This document shows, piece by piece, positions 1-12,344 of a stretch of 32,076 nucleotides of DNA (position 1 is the stretch's first letter; each line of letters opens with the position of its first letter). The stretch spans positions 1 through 32,076 of the forward strand of contig JAVEEC010000023.1 of NCBI GenBank assembly GCA_030840645.1. The letters are read 5' to 3'. Position numbers and translations under genes: made by a program. Below the pieces are notes generated by a model. The model made no database searches. It was given only the letters and a program-made list of their open reading frames with translations, and was not told where the DNA came from. Origin of the DNA: Frankiaceae bacterium (lineage in GTDB: Bacteria; Actinomycetota; Actinomycetes; BP-191).

Positions 1-871
1 CGCCCGCGCGGGCGGACGACGGCACGAGGGCGAGGAAGGTCACGAACGCGAGCGGTACCAGCAGCATCGCCGCGGCGGCGACGGCCTTCGTCGCCGGCCG
101 TTGCTTGCCGAGGAAGAACGCGCCGACGCCCGCCGCCACCGCGAGCGTGAGCCGTACCCCGCTGCCCGGCATGATCCAGCCGACTACCACGGCGCCCAGT
201 CCGGCGATCATCGTGACGGCCGCGACGGGCGGCTTGGGCGGGGTCGCGAACTTCGGCGCGACGCGCTTGAACACGCCGACCCAGGCGAGCTGGAGCAGTC
301 CCATGATCAGGTCTTGGAACGCCGTTCCGACGAAGATCAGGAACCCGGCCGCGACCAGCCCGGTGAACGCGGGTCCGAGGAGCACGACGACGAGCATCGC
401 CCCGGCGAACCCCCAGAGCAGGTGCGTCACGGCGTCCGAGCGGTCCTGCTCGACGAAGCCGCGGACCTTCGCGGGGAACTCCTTGACGGCCTTGCCGAAC
501 GCGCCCTTGCCCGCCTTGAGCCGGTAGCCGACGACGGCGGTCACCACGGTCGCGAGGACGAACCAGAACCGCATGCCGAAGAACACGTTGCCCTTCGCCG
601 TGATGGGCGTGCCGCCGGGCGCGTCCAGGTAGCCGCCGTTCTTGCGCATCAGGTAGACGTTGACCAGCCAGCCGATCACGAAGCCGACCGCCGCCGACAC
701 GAGGGCGCGCGGCAGTTCCTTCTTGAGGTAGTCCTTCACCCGCGCCTTGGCGCGCGCCACGGTCGCCCGCGCGCGGGCGTGCTCGGAGGGCGCGCTGGTG
801 AACCGGAGCAGGAACCGCAGGTAGCTCTCGCGGCTCGCGTGCGGGTCCGGGACGGTGCGGGCCTGGCTCAT
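1..871 (-). CDS. multi-pass membrane protein, 3' end beyond window
   Basis: The minus-strand frame starts at ATG 871 behind a GAGGAG ribosome-binding site and stays open to the left edge, giving about 290 residues without a stop. The first 55 or so residues are charged (Arg/Lys/Glu) and probably cytoplasmic. At least six hydrophobic segments follow: an AVGFVIGWLV stretch, RFWFVLATVV, HLLWGFAGAMLVVVLL, GLVAAGFLIFV, VTMIAGLGAVVVGW and an Ala/Leu-rich segment near the edge. A basic loop (RLKAGKGAFGKAVK) lies between the second and third. I do not recognise a family and see no catalytic motif. The gene is in the same direction as the two genes to its right and 72 bp from the nearer one. CDS confidence is high because the antisense frames here have composition typical of GC-rich shadow frames; function is unknown. 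Confidence 0.75.
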   Translation of the reverse strand, partial: MSQARTVPDPHASRESYLRFLLRFTSAPSEHARARATVARAKARVKDYLKKELPRALVSAAVGFVIGWLVNVYLMRKNGGYLDAPGGTPITAKGNVFFGMRFWFVLATVVTAVVGYRLKAGKGAFGKAVKEFPAKVRGFVEQDRSDAVTHLLWGFAGAMLVVVLLGPAFTGLVAAGFLIFVGTAFQDLIMGLLQLAWVGVFKRVAPKFATPPKPPVAAVTMIAGLGAVVVGWIMPGSGVRLTLAVAAGVGAFFLGKQRPATKAVAAAAMLLVPLAFVTFLALVPSSARAG

Positions 872-943
872 GCGGGCTCCTCGGTCCGAGGACCATGATC
901 CAATTGCGCCGGTCGTCCCCCCGTCAATGACTAGCCCGGGTGG

Positions 944-1486
944 CTACGGCGGGGTGACCGTCACGGTCCGGTGCGCCAGCTCGACCGTGCCGGTCGACGT
1001 CAGCTCGTACAGCGTGACGGTGGCGTCGCCGGGGGAGATGGGCAGCGCGAAGTAGCCGGTGCGCCGGCAGCCCTTCATCGGCTGCACCCCGGCGCCGGTG
1101 ATGACGTCCTTCTCCCGGCCGGGGATGGGAACGGCGACGTACCCGCCCTCCGGCTGGTGCCGGAACCCGGTGGTGTTGACGCCGATGACGTACCGCCCCG
1201 AGTCCGGACCGACGATCGTGAACGACACCGGCCTGGCCTGCTTGACGGTCGTCGCCGACAGCGCGAACGCCGGCGTCGTGCAGCTCGCGGCCAGCGCGGG
1301 CGGCTCAGGCCGCCGGGCCAGCCCGACGCGCAGCAGCAGGAGCAGGACCGCGACGCCGACGAACACCTTGGCCCCGAACCTGCGCCGCGGCCGCGCCTGC
1401 AGCGCGTCGGGCGCGTCGGCGTGGGCGGCGCCGGGCCCGCGTTCGGCGGCCGCCGCCGCGGCCTCGGCCGCGCGTCGTTCGGCCAT
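944..1486 (-). CDS. single-pass membrane-anchored protein of unknown function
   Basis: This frame encodes about 180 residues from ATG 1486. An Ala/Glu/Arg-rich cytoplasmic N-terminus is followed by one transmembrane helix (KVFVGVAVLLLLLRVGLA) and an exported domain of about 120 residues with two cysteines (one in ASCTTPAF, one in KGCRRTGYF) and beta-rich character. The open frame continues upstream without ATG, GTG or TTG to a CTG at 1579 that overlaps the stop of the iron-sulfur gene. The extra residues are acidic and look coding, so the true start may be that CTG, giving about 211 residues. It probably forms an operon with the upstream iron-sulfur oxidoreductase. No family is recognised. 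Confidence 0.65.
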   Translation of the reverse strand: MAERRAAEAAAAAAERGPGAAHADAPDALQARPRRRFGAKVFVGVAVLLLLLRVGLARRPEPPALAASCTTPAFALSATTVKQARPVSFTIVGPDSGRYVIGVNTTGFRHQPEGGYVAVPIPGREKDVITGAGVQPMKGCRRTGYFALPISPGDATVTLYELTSTGTVELAHRTVTVTPP

Positions 1487-1575
1487 CCGCTCGGTCGTGG
1501 CCGCGTACGGGTCCCGCAGCTCGCCGCGCCCCTCCGGCTCCTCGTCGGGGGGAACGCCGCCGCGCCGCCGGACGA

Positions 1576-3786
1576 TCAGCCCACCTCGGGGCCGCTCGGC
1601 GCCCCCGCCGGCTCGGGCTCCGCGGCGGCCGCGGTCTCGGGCGCCGCGACGGGCGGCGACGGCTCGGCCGGTGCCGTGGCGGCGCGGTACGCCGGGTCGT
1701 CGCGGACCAGCGACCGCGCCAGCACCTGCGCGACGTCGAGCACCTCGACGTGCTCGGCGGCGGTGCCGTCGGACTTCTTCGCCTGGACGGCGTCGGAGAG
1801 CATCACCATGCAGTACGGGCAGGCCGTCGACACGATGTCGGCGCCGGTCGCGAGGGCCTCGTCGGTGCGCTCGACGTTGACCTGCTTGCCGATCCGCTCC
1901 TCCATCCACATCCGCGCGCCGCCCGCGCCGCAGCAGAAGCCGCGCTCCTTGCAGCGGTGCATCTCCGTGTTGCGGAGGCCGTTGATCGCACCCAGCACTT
2001 CGCGCGGCGGCGTGTAGACCTGGTTGTGCCGGCCGAGGTAGCAGGGGTCGTGGTACGTCACGTCCGCGTCGACCTTGGTAATGGGGACGAGGTGCCCGTC
2101 CTCGATCAGCTGCGCGAGCAGCTGGGTGTGGTGGAGCACCTCGTAGTCGCCGCCGAGCTGCGGGTACTCGCGCGCGATGGTGTTTGCGCAATGGGGGCAG
2201 GTGGCGACGATCTTGCGGACGTTCTTGCCGTTGAGCAGCTCGACGTTGGCCTTGCCGAGCTCGGTGAACAGGTACTCGTTGCCGAGCCGGCGCGCCGGGT
2301 CACCGGTGCACCCCTCCTGCGAGCCGAGGACCGCGAACGACACGCCCGCCGTGTGCAGCAGTTGCGCGACGGCCTGGGTCACCTTGCGTGAACGGTCCTC
2401 CAGCGCGCCCGCGCAGCCGACCCAGAACAGCCACTCCACGTCGTCCGGCAGGTGCCCCGTCGCGACCCGGACCTCGAACGGCAGGTCCGCCATCCAGTCG
2501 TTGCGCGACGCGGGCGCGAGGCCCCACGGGTTGCCCTGCTGCTCGAGGTTGCGCAGCATCACGCCGGCCTCGCTCGGGAACGATGACTCGATCAGCACCT
2601 GGTAACGGCGCATGTCGAGGATCGTGTCGACGTGCTCGATGTCGACCGGGCACTGCTCGACGCACGCGCCGCAGGTCGTACACGACCAGAGAACGTCGGG
2701 GTCGATCACGCCGCCCTGCTCGAACGTCCCCACCAGCGGCCGTTCGGCCTCGGCCTTCGCGGCGTCGGACGCGTTCTCGGGGTCGAGGAGGTACGGCGCC
2801 TTCGCGAACAGGTGGTCGCGCAGCGCGAGGACGAGCAGCTTGGGCGAGAGCGGCTTGCCGGTGTTCCAGGCCGGGCACTGCGACTGGCAGCGGCCGCACT
2901 CGGTGCACGTCGGCAGGTCGAGCAACTGCTTCCAGGAGAGGTCCTCGACCTTGCCGGCGCCGTAGACGTCGTCATCCTGCGGGTCCTCGAAGCTCACCGC
3001 CATCGGCCTGAGCGGCCCGAGCGCGGTGCGTTCGGGGAAGCGCTTGAAGAAGATGTTGAACGGCGCCGTGAACCGGTGCCACGCCACGCCCATCTCGATG
3101 TTGGAGGCGATGACGATGAACCAGAGCATCGAGATCGCGATCTTGAACGTCACCGCGACGTAGAGCGCGTTGTGCAGCGCGTGCTCGGACATCGAGCCGA
3201 ACACGTGCTCGCCGAGGAACGTCGACACGACGTTGCCCCGCCCGTACGGGAACGTCCCCAGCGCGACCCGCAGCCCGCGCAGCGTGAACACCGCCAGCGC
3301 GACACCGACGATCGTGGCCTCGACGTAGTACGCCTGCCACTGGGTCGAACCGAGGAACCGCGAGCGCCGGCCCGCGACCGACGGGCGGTTGGCGAGGCGG
3401 ATCGCGATCAGCGTCAGGATGCCGAGCAGGGTGAGGCCGGCGATGACCTCGACCACTGCGCCGTACGGCCCGAAGCCGTCGAGCAGCGGCAGCCCGAAGT
3501 GGTCGTCGAACAGCTCGCCGTACGCCTCCACCAGGCTGCCGAACAGCACGATGAAGCCGAGGAACACGAACCAGTGCGCGAGCCCGGGCACGGTCCAGCG
3601 CAGCATCCGGGTGTGGCCGAGCGTCTCGACCAGCGTCGACCTGATCCGTTTGCCGGGCTGCTCGAAGCGGGCCGGGTCGGACCGGCCGAGGCGGACGATG
3701 CGCACCATCCGGGACGCGGTCCGCGCGACCATCGCGACGGCGACGACGGTGATCGCCAGCGAGAGCGCGATCGCGATTGTCTGCAT
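1576..3786 (-). CDS. membrane-anchored [4Fe-4S] heterodisulfide-reductase-like oxidoreductase
   Basis: This 736-residue protein has an N-terminal membrane domain of several helices (residues ~1-270, beginning MQTIAIALSLAITVVAV) resembling nitrate-reductase-gamma/HdrE-type cytochrome subunits. Two ferredoxin-like clusters follow, with ligands in CTECGRCQSQCP and CTTCGACVEQCP. The C-terminal half carries CCG-type cysteine-rich domains: CPHC, then HDPCYLGRH, CCGAGGARMW and CPYC. The architecture matches the actinobacterial family that includes mycobacterial Rv0338c, an iron-sulfur reductase (family recollection). It likely moves electrons between a soluble donor and a membrane or thiol partner; the substrate is unknown. 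The frame extends to ATG 3894, but the start at 3786 is preferred because it opens directly into the first helix. A TAGGCT -10-like hexamer lies at 3836-3831. It is divergent from the DUF192 gene across a 228-bp gap. Confidence 0.9.
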   Translation of the reverse strand: MQTIAIALSLAITVVAVAMVARTASRMVRIVRLGRSDPARFEQPGKRIRSTLVETLGHTRMLRWTVPGLAHWFVFLGFIVLFGSLVEAYGELFDDHFGLPLLDGFGPYGAVVEVIAGLTLLGILTLIAIRLANRPSVAGRRSRFLGSTQWQAYYVEATIVGVALAVFTLRGLRVALGTFPYGRGNVVSTFLGEHVFGSMSEHALHNALYVAVTFKIAISMLWFIVIASNIEMGVAWHRFTAPFNIFFKRFPERTALGPLRPMAVSFEDPQDDDVYGAGKVEDLSWKQLLDLPTCTECGRCQSQCPAWNTGKPLSPKLLVLALRDHLFAKAPYLLDPENASDAAKAEAERPLVGTFEQGGVIDPDVLWSCTTCGACVEQCPVDIEHVDTILDMRRYQVLIESSFPSEAGVMLRNLEQQGNPWGLAPASRNDWMADLPFEVRVATGHLPDDVEWLFWVGCAGALEDRSRKVTQAVAQLLHTAGVSFAVLGSQEGCTGDPARRLGNEYLFTELGKANVELLNGKNVRKIVATCPHCANTIAREYPQLGGDYEVLHHTQLLAQLIEDGHLVPITKVDADVTYHDPCYLGRHNQVYTPPREVLGAINGLRNTEMHRCKERGFCCGAGGARMWMEERIGKQVNVERTDEALATGADIVSTACPYCMVMLSDAVQAKKSDGTAAEHVEVLDVAQVLARSLVRDDPAYRAATAPAEPSPPVAAPETAAAAEPEPAGAPSGPEVG

Positions 3787-3912
3787 GGAGGCTTCAGGGC
3801 CCCTTCGGGAGGCGCGGACGTACGCGGCGAAGCCTACGGCCCGGCTGCGACAGGGTCGAACTCGCCGCGCGCTGGGCGCCCGCCGCCGCCCCACCCGCCG
3901 CCCGGCCGTCCC

Positions 3913-3963
3913 CGTTGTGTGCGGGATTCGCTGGCCCTAGCCGGGCAAATCCCGCACACAACG
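3913..3963. repeat. long imperfect hairpin in divergent intergenic region
   Basis: Arms CGTTGTGTGCGGGATT (3913-3928) and its exact reverse complement (3948-3963) form a 16-bp perfect stem. After a C/A mismatch and a one-base bulge, the inner sequence continues pairing (3930-3935 with 3940-3946) down to a CCTA loop, so nearly the whole 51 bp folds. There is no T-tract, and it lies between two divergent genes, so it is not an ordinary terminator. Candidates are a REP-like palindromic repeat unit or an operator. I see no second copy in this window. The rest of 3787-4014 holds only the candidate promoters of the flanking genes. Confidence 0.8.
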
Positions 3964-4001
3964 ATTCGGGCCCGGGGTGGGGGGCTTCCGCGGTGAGCGC
4001 C

Positions 4002-4007
4002 TAGGCT
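4002..4007 (+). promoter_or_regulatory. -10 hexamer TAGGCT for the DUF192 gene, leaderless
   Basis: TAGGCT fits the actinobacterial TAnnnT -10 consensus and ends 7 nt before GTG 4015. Transcription would begin at or within a base or two of the start codon, implying a leaderless mRNA. No Shine-Dalgarno sequence is evident before 4015. Confidence 0.5.
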
Positions 4008-4014
4008 CGGCGTC

Positions 4015-4500
4015 GTGCGCCTCCGTTACGCCGTCGCCGCGCTCGTCCTGCTCACCGCATGCGCCCGCGGCGACGGCACCGCGCTCCCGGCCGCCCCCAA
4101 GGGTGGCTTCGATCCGGCGGTGACGGTGACGTTCGCGGGTGCGCCGCCGCTGCGCGTCGAGGTCGCCCGCCGCGCCGACCAGCGCGCGCGCGGGCTGATG
4201 CAGCGGACGTCGTTGCCCGCCGACGGCGGGATGGTCTTCCTGTTCCCGGGCCGGGTGACCGTCGGGTTCTGGATGAAGGGGACGTTGATCCCCCTGTCGA
4301 TCGCGTACGTCGACGGCGACCGGGTGGTCAGTACCGCCGAGATGGTGCCGTGCACCGCCGACCCGTGCCGCGACTACCCGCCGGCGGGGCCGTACACCGC
4401 GGCGGTGGAGGCCCCGGCCGGCTTCTTCCCGAGCCACGGCGTGACCGCCGGCACGCGGATGACGGTGACCGGCGCGACCGGCTCCCCCGAGCCGGACTGA
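4015..4500 (+). CDS. DUF192 family lipoprotein
   Basis: This 161-residue exported protein has a lipoprotein signal: a short basic start, a hydrophobic core and the lipobox LLTAC with the acylated cysteine at residue 16. The rest is a DUF192 domain, recognisable from RARGLMQRTSLP, GGMVFLFP, FWMKGTLIPLSIAYVD and the closing beta-strand region. DUF192 proteins are small beta-rich proteins, often exported, of unproven biochemical role. The start GTG 4015 is supported by the leaderless -10 spacing and by the position of the signal peptide. The gene is monocistronic as far as can be seen; the next gene, dnaK, begins 160 bp downstream behind its own regulatory region. Confidence 0.9.
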   Translation: MRLRYAVAALVLLTACARGDGTALPAAPKGGFDPAVTVTFAGAPPLRVEVARRADQRARGLMQRTSLPADGGMVFLFPGRVTVGFWMKGTLIPLSIAYVDGDRVVSTAEMVPCTADPCRDYPPAGPYTAAVEAPAGFFPSHGVTAGTRMTVTGATGSPEPD

Positions 4501-4515
4501 CGTCGCCGTGCGCAG

Positions 4516-4545
4516 TCGACAGGCCGCATGATTCCCAGGTAAAGT
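4516..4545 (+). promoter_or_regulatory. candidate distal dnaK promoter (P1)
   Basis: TCGACA (4516-4521, one mismatch to TTGACA) and TAAAGT (4540-4545, fits TAnnnT) are separated by 18 bp. The predicted start of transcription, near 4552, lies just upstream of the HAIR element, so HspR bound there would block initiation or escape. Confidence 0.45.
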
Positions 4546-4557
4546 TGGCGCAGAGAA

Positions 4558-4578
4558 CTTGAGCCTGTTCCGCGCAAG
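4558..4578 (+). promoter_or_regulatory. HAIR-like HspR operator upstream of dnaK
   Basis: CTTGAGC-N7-GCGCAAG matches the known HspR operator (HAIR, CTTGAGT-N7-ACTCAAG) at 6 of 7 left and 5 of 7 right positions with exactly the right spacing. Flanking AA/TT extends the inverted repeat. It lies between the two candidate dnaK promoters, and hspR itself is the fourth gene of this operon, so autoregulatory heat-shock repression is expected. Confidence 0.8.
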
Positions 4579-4584
4579 TTCGCC

Positions 4585-6535
<1,951 letters not shown>

Positions 6536-6536
6536 C

Positions 6537-7154
6537 ATGACCGAGCGCGATCCCGAGCGGGACGGCGACCCGCAGCGGGTCGTCGTCCGCGACAAGCGGC
6601 GCGTCGACGCGAGTGGCGCCGTCCGCGACCCGGACCCGGACCCGGTCCGCGGCGAGGACGAGGTGGCGGCGGACACGTTCGTCGAGCTGCGCCGCCTGGA
6701 GGCGTTGCTCGAGGAACGGACCGCCGACCTGCAGCGGATGAAGGCCGAGTACGACAACTACCGCAAGCGGATCGAGCGGGACCGCACGCTGATGGCCGAG
6801 CAGTCGATCGCCGCGGTCCTCGCGCACCTGCTCCCCGTTCTCGACGACATGGACCGGGCGCGCGAGCACGAGGAGCTGACCGGCGGCTTCAAGTCCGTCG
6901 CCGAGGGGCTCGAGGCCGCGTTGGTCAAACTCGGCCTCGAACGCTTCGGCGACCCCGGCGAGCCGTTCGACCCGCTGGTCCACGAGGCCGTCACGCACCA
7001 GCACTCGGCGAACGTCACCGAGCCGACCTGCGTGGCCGTCCTGCGGCCCGGCTACCGCTTCGCCGACCGCCTGCTGCGGCCCGCGATGGTCTCCGTCGCG
7101 GAGCCCGCCGAGCCTGCCGAGGCGCCGGCCCCGGCCGACGCGGCGGGCGGCTGA
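6537..7154 (+). CDS. grpE: nucleotide exchange factor GrpE
   Basis: This 205-residue protein has a disordered, highly charged N-terminus (residues ~1-45), then the long dimerisation helix (FVELRRLEALLEERTADLQR) and the GrpE signature region around KAEYDNYRKRIERD and LPVLDDMDRA. The beta domain includes EPFDPLVHEAV and VAVLRPGYRFADRLLRPAMV. It releases ADP from DnaK to reset the folding cycle. The C-terminus ends in an Ala/Pro/Glu tail typical of actinobacterial GrpE. ATG 6537 lies one base after the dnaK stop, so translation is probably coupled. Confidence 0.97.
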   Translation: MTERDPERDGDPQRVVVRDKRRVDASGAVRDPDPDPVRGEDEVAADTFVELRRLEALLEERTADLQRMKAEYDNYRKRIERDRTLMAEQSIAAVLAHLLPVLDDMDRAREHEELTGGFKSVAEGLEAALVKLGLERFGDPGEPFDPLVHEAVTHQHSANVTEPTCVAVLRPGYRFADRLLRPAMVSVAEPAEPAEAPAPADAAGG

Positions 7155-7176
7155 CTCCGCCGGTGAGGTGGGCGGC

Positions 7177-8358
7177 GTGAGCGCGCGCGACCTCGTCGAG
7201 AAGGACTACTACGCCGCCCTCGGCGTGCCCAAGAACGCCACCCAGGCGGAGATCAAGAAGGCGTACCGCAAGCTCGCCCGCGAGCTGCACCCGGACAAGA
7301 ACAAGGGCGACAAGGAGGCCGAGGAGCGGTTCAAGGCCGTCTCCGAGGCGTACGCCATCCTCTCCGACGACGAGAAGCGCGCGGAGTACGACGAGGCGCG
7401 CGAGCTGTTCGCCAACGGCGGGTTCCGACCCGGCGCCGGCGGCGGTCCCGGCGGGTTCACCGGCAACGTCGACTTCGGCGACCTGTTCGGCGGCGCGGGG
7501 GGCGCAGGGTCGTTCGGCGACCTGTTCGGCGACATCTTCGGCAACGGCAACGGCATGGGCGGCGCCGGCCGCGCCGGCGGCGGCCCGCGCACCCGGCCGC
7601 GGCGCGGCGGCGACCTCGAGACTGAGGTCACGCTCGACTTCGCGGAGGCGGTCCGCGGCGTCACGGTCCCGCTGCGGCTCGGGACGCCGCACACGTGCCG
7701 CAACTGCGGCGGCTCGGGCGCCCGGCCCGGCACGACGCCGCGGACCTGCCCGACGTGCGGGGGGTCGGGCTCCGTCTCCGTCAACCAGGGGCCGTTCTCG
7801 ATCTCGCAGCCCTGCCGCGACTGCCGCGGCCGGGGCCGGATCATCGACGACCCCTGCCCCGAGTGCCGCGGCACCGGCGTCACGACCGGCGAGCGGACCC
7901 TGAACGTCCGCATCCCGGCGGGGGTCAACGACGGCCAGCGGATCAGGCTGAAGGGCAAGGGCACGCCCGGCGAGGGGGGCGCGCCCGCGGGTGACCTCTA
8001 CGTCGTCGTGCACGTCACGCCGCACCGGTTCTTCCGCCGCAAGGGCGACAACCTGACGTTGACGCTGCCGGTGACGTTCCCCGAGGCGGCGCTCGGCGCC
8101 GAGGTCCCGGTGCCGACGCTCGACGGCGTCGTAACGCTGCGGGTGCCGGCGGGGACGGCGTCCGGGCGGACGTTCCGGGTCAAGGGGCGCGGCGTCGTCC
8201 GGGCCAACGGCAAGGCCGGCGACCTGCTCGTGACGATCGAGATCCACGTCCCGAAGAAGCTGTCGAAGAAGGCCCGCGAGGCGGTCGAGACGCTCGCCGC
8301 CGAGGACCCCACCGACCCGCGCGCGCACCTGTTGGAGGAGGCGGTCACCCGTGTCTGA
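7177..8358 (+). CDS. dnaJ: co-chaperone DnaJ (Hsp40, type I)
   Basis: This 393-residue protein has a J domain at residues ~10-75 (YYAALGVPKNATQAEIKKAY, then the HPD of ELHPDKN). A Gly/Phe-rich linker with repeated FGDLFG motifs follows, then four zinc-binding CxxCxGxG-type repeats (CRNCGGSG, CPTCGGSG, CRDCRGRG, CPECRGTG) and the C-terminal client-binding domains. It delivers clients to DnaK and stimulates its ATPase. GTG 7177 is preferred over GTG 7168 because GGTGAGG lies about 8 nt upstream of it and the protein then starts near the J domain. The last 8 bp overlap hspR. Confidence 0.96.
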   Translation: MSARDLVEKDYYAALGVPKNATQAEIKKAYRKLARELHPDKNKGDKEAEERFKAVSEAYAILSDDEKRAEYDEARELFANGGFRPGAGGGPGGFTGNVDFGDLFGGAGGAGSFGDLFGDIFGNGNGMGGAGRAGGGPRTRPRRGGDLETEVTLDFAEAVRGVTVPLRLGTPHTCRNCGGSGARPGTTPRTCPTCGGSGSVSVNQGPFSISQPCRDCRGRGRIIDDPCPECRGTGVTTGERTLNVRIPAGVNDGQRIRLKGKGTPGEGGAPAGDLYVVVHVTPHRFFRRKGDNLTLTLPVTFPEAALGAEVPVPTLDGVVTLRVPAGTASGRTFRVKGRGVVRANGKAGDLLVTIEIHVPKKLSKKAREAVETLAAEDPTDPRAHLLEEAVTRV

Positions 8359-8767
8359 CACGGGCACCGACGACCGCCCCGTGTACGTGATTTCGATCGC
8401 CGCCGAGCTCTCCGGCATGCACCCGCAGACGCTGCGGACGTACGACCGCCTCGGTCTCGTGTCGCCGGGCCGGACCGCCGGACGCGGCCGCAGGTACAGC
8501 GAGCGCGACGTCGCGCTGCTCCGCGAGGTGCAGCGCCTCAGCCAGGACGAGGGCATCAACCTGGCCGGCATCAAACGCATCATCGAGCTGGAGCACCAGG
8601 TGCTGGCGCTGCGCGCGCGCCTCGCCGAGCTGGACGCCGATCTCGCGCGCGCCGCCGACGAGGCACGGCGCCGCGAGGCCGAGCTTCACGCGTCGTACCG
8701 CCGTGACGTCGTGCCGTTCCGTAACCCGCCCGTCATCGTGTGGCGCCCCGAGCGCCGGGAGAAGTGA
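8351..8767 (+). CDS. hspR: heat-shock repressor HspR (MerR family)
   Basis: This 138-residue MerR-type regulator has a winged helix-turn-helix at residues ~12-80, with ISIAAELSGMHPQTLRTYD, GLVSPGRT, RRYSERDVALLREVQRL and INLAGIKRII. A coiled-coil segment rich in Leu/Ala/Glu follows. HspR binds HAIR sites, with DnaK as co-repressor in Streptomyces (family knowledge), and so represses the operon it belongs to. A HAIR-like site lies at 4558-4578. Start GTG 8351 overlaps the end of dnaJ by 8 bp, which implies translational coupling. The C-terminus (NPPVIVWRPERREK) resembles the conserved short tail of HspR. Confidence 0.95.
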   Translation: MSDTGTDDRPVYVISIAAELSGMHPQTLRTYDRLGLVSPGRTAGRGRRYSERDVALLREVQRLSQDEGINLAGIKRIIELEHQVLALRARLAELDADLARAADEARRREAELHASYRRDVVPFRNPPVIVWRPERREK

Positions 8768-8773
8768 GACGCC

Positions 8774-11342
<2,569 letters not shown>

Positions 11343-11362
<20 letters not shown>

Positions 11363-11777
11363 GAGCCGGCGGAGCGGTTGGCGGCTCCGACGCGACGTAG
11401 TGCAGCGGCCGCGTCGCGATCGTCAAGGTCGCGGCCGCCACCCCTCCCGTGAGCACCGCGAACCAGCCCGCCGCGTCATCGCGCTTCAGGCTGGTCGTGG
11501 CGGCCAGGACGCCGTACGCGGCCATCAGGACCGGCCGCCACGTCGGCCGCGTGAACAGCCGGGTGACCAGCCGGCGCGGCCCCTTGCGCGGGCCCGCCCG
11601 GAGCACCATGGCGCGGAACCCGAGGACTGCGGGCACCGACGCGAGCGGCAGCAAGAGGCCGTACGTCGCCTGGTGGCGGTACGCGTCGGTCCAGACGAGC
11701 ACGATGTTGGCGGCCCACGCACCGAGCCAGAGCGGCCAGAACCCGATGCGGGTCAGGCCGGCGTCCAGTCGGTCCAC
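11343..11777 (-). CDS. small membrane protein, paralogue of upstream neighbour
   Basis: This 144-residue protein has four hydrophobic segments: [44 protein letters not shown] and [18 protein letters not shown] basic loop between the second and third holds [16 protein letters not shown]. It aligns through most of its length with the 128-residue protein encoded at 11886-12272 (for example YGLLLPL with [16 protein letters not shown] with VAYGAGAAW, and TRPL with ARPL), which suggests tandem duplication. No family is recognised. GTG 11777 is supported by a TAGCCT -10 hexamer 6 nt upstream. The 3' end overlaps clpB convergently by 20 bp. Confidence 0.75.
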
Positions 11778-11783
11778 CCGCCG

Positions 11784-11789
11784 AGGCTA
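11784..11789 (-). promoter_or_regulatory. -10 hexamer TAGCCT, leaderless
   Basis: Read on the minus strand, TAGCCT is followed by 6 nt and the GTG start at 11777. There is no Shine-Dalgarno sequence, so the transcript is probably leaderless. Confidence 0.45.
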
Positions 11790-11831
11790 CGCCCGCGGCG
11801 GACGCGCCTGGTCGCACGGCCGATGGCAGGG

Positions 11832-11848
11832 ACGGTGCGCGACACCGT
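11832..11848 (-). terminator. weak hairpin between two minus-strand genes
   Basis: ACGGTG-CGCGA-CACCGT forms a perfect 6-bp stem 38 bp past the stop of the gene at 11886-12272. There is no T-tract, so it can only be a weak or Rho-assisted terminator; it may also be chance in GC-rich DNA. Confidence 0.25.
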
Positions 11849-11885
11849 GCTCGGCGACGTGGACAGCACGCATCGTCCCTCCGGG

Positions 11886-12272
11886 CTAGGTGACGTCGGC
11901 GGGCAGCGGGCGGGCGACGTACCCGACTGCCGCGGCGGCCACCGCCCCCACCGCGGCGCTGAACCACGGCACGTCGTGGTGCCACTGCGCGTACCACGCC
12001 GCGCCCGCGCCGTACGCCACCGCCAAAGGCCAGCGCAGCCGTTCCGTGGTCCGGCGGACCTGCGCGGGCCAGCGTGGCGGCGGGCGCCCGCCTCGCCGCC
12101 TGTCGAAGCGCAGCGCCGAGGCGCGCAGCGCGACCGGCAACGCGACAGTGCTGACCATGAGGACAAGCCCGTACCCCAGCGGCCGGTGCTCGCCGTCGCC
12201 GCTGAACGCCGCGCTCGACGCGAGGGCAGCCCACGCCACCCAGTAGCCCCCGCGCGCCAGGAACTCGTCCAC
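11886..12272 (-). CDS. small membrane protein, paralogue of downstream neighbour
   Basis: This 128-residue protein has four hydrophobic stretches (YWVAWAALASSAAF, YGLVLMVSTVALPVAL, PLAVAYGAGAAWYA, WFSAAVGAVAAAAVGYVA). An Arg-rich loop (RFDRRRGGRPPPRW, then RRTTERLRW) lies between the second and third. Topology and several segments match the protein at 11343-11777, so the two are probably a tandem duplicate pair. GTG 12272 is supported by a TAGGCT hexamer 6 nt upstream. Function is unknown and no catalytic residues are apparent. Confidence 0.75.
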   Translation of the reverse strand: MDEFLARGGYWVAWAALASSAAFSGDGEHRPLGYGLVLMVSTVALPVALRASALRFDRRRGGRPPPRWPAQVRRTTERLRWPLAVAYGAGAAWYAQWHHDVPWFSAAVGAVAAAAVGYVARPLPADVT

Positions 12273-12278
12273 GCGCCC

Positions 12279-12284
12279 AGCCTA
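12279..12284 (-). promoter_or_regulatory. -10 hexamer TAGGCT, leaderless
   Basis: On the minus strand TAGGCT is followed by 6 nt and then GTG 12272. This is the same hexamer and nearly the same spacing as at 4002-4007. Confidence 0.45.
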
Positions 12285-12344
12285 GGCAACGCCGACAGCG
12301 AACGCGCCTGGCGCGGCGACGGCGAGATGCGGTTGGGTCCTCGC

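Noticed and set aside
879-891. Palindrome CCTCGG-T-CCGAGG just upstream of the first gene
   Set aside because: Its left arm is the ribosome-binding region itself (GAGGAG on the minus strand) and it is too short and GC-rich to argue for an operator or terminator.
101-898. Plus-strand open frames over the left edge
   Set aside because: The minus-strand frame encodes a coherent multi-pass membrane protein with a GAGGAG site; the plus frames are its shadows.
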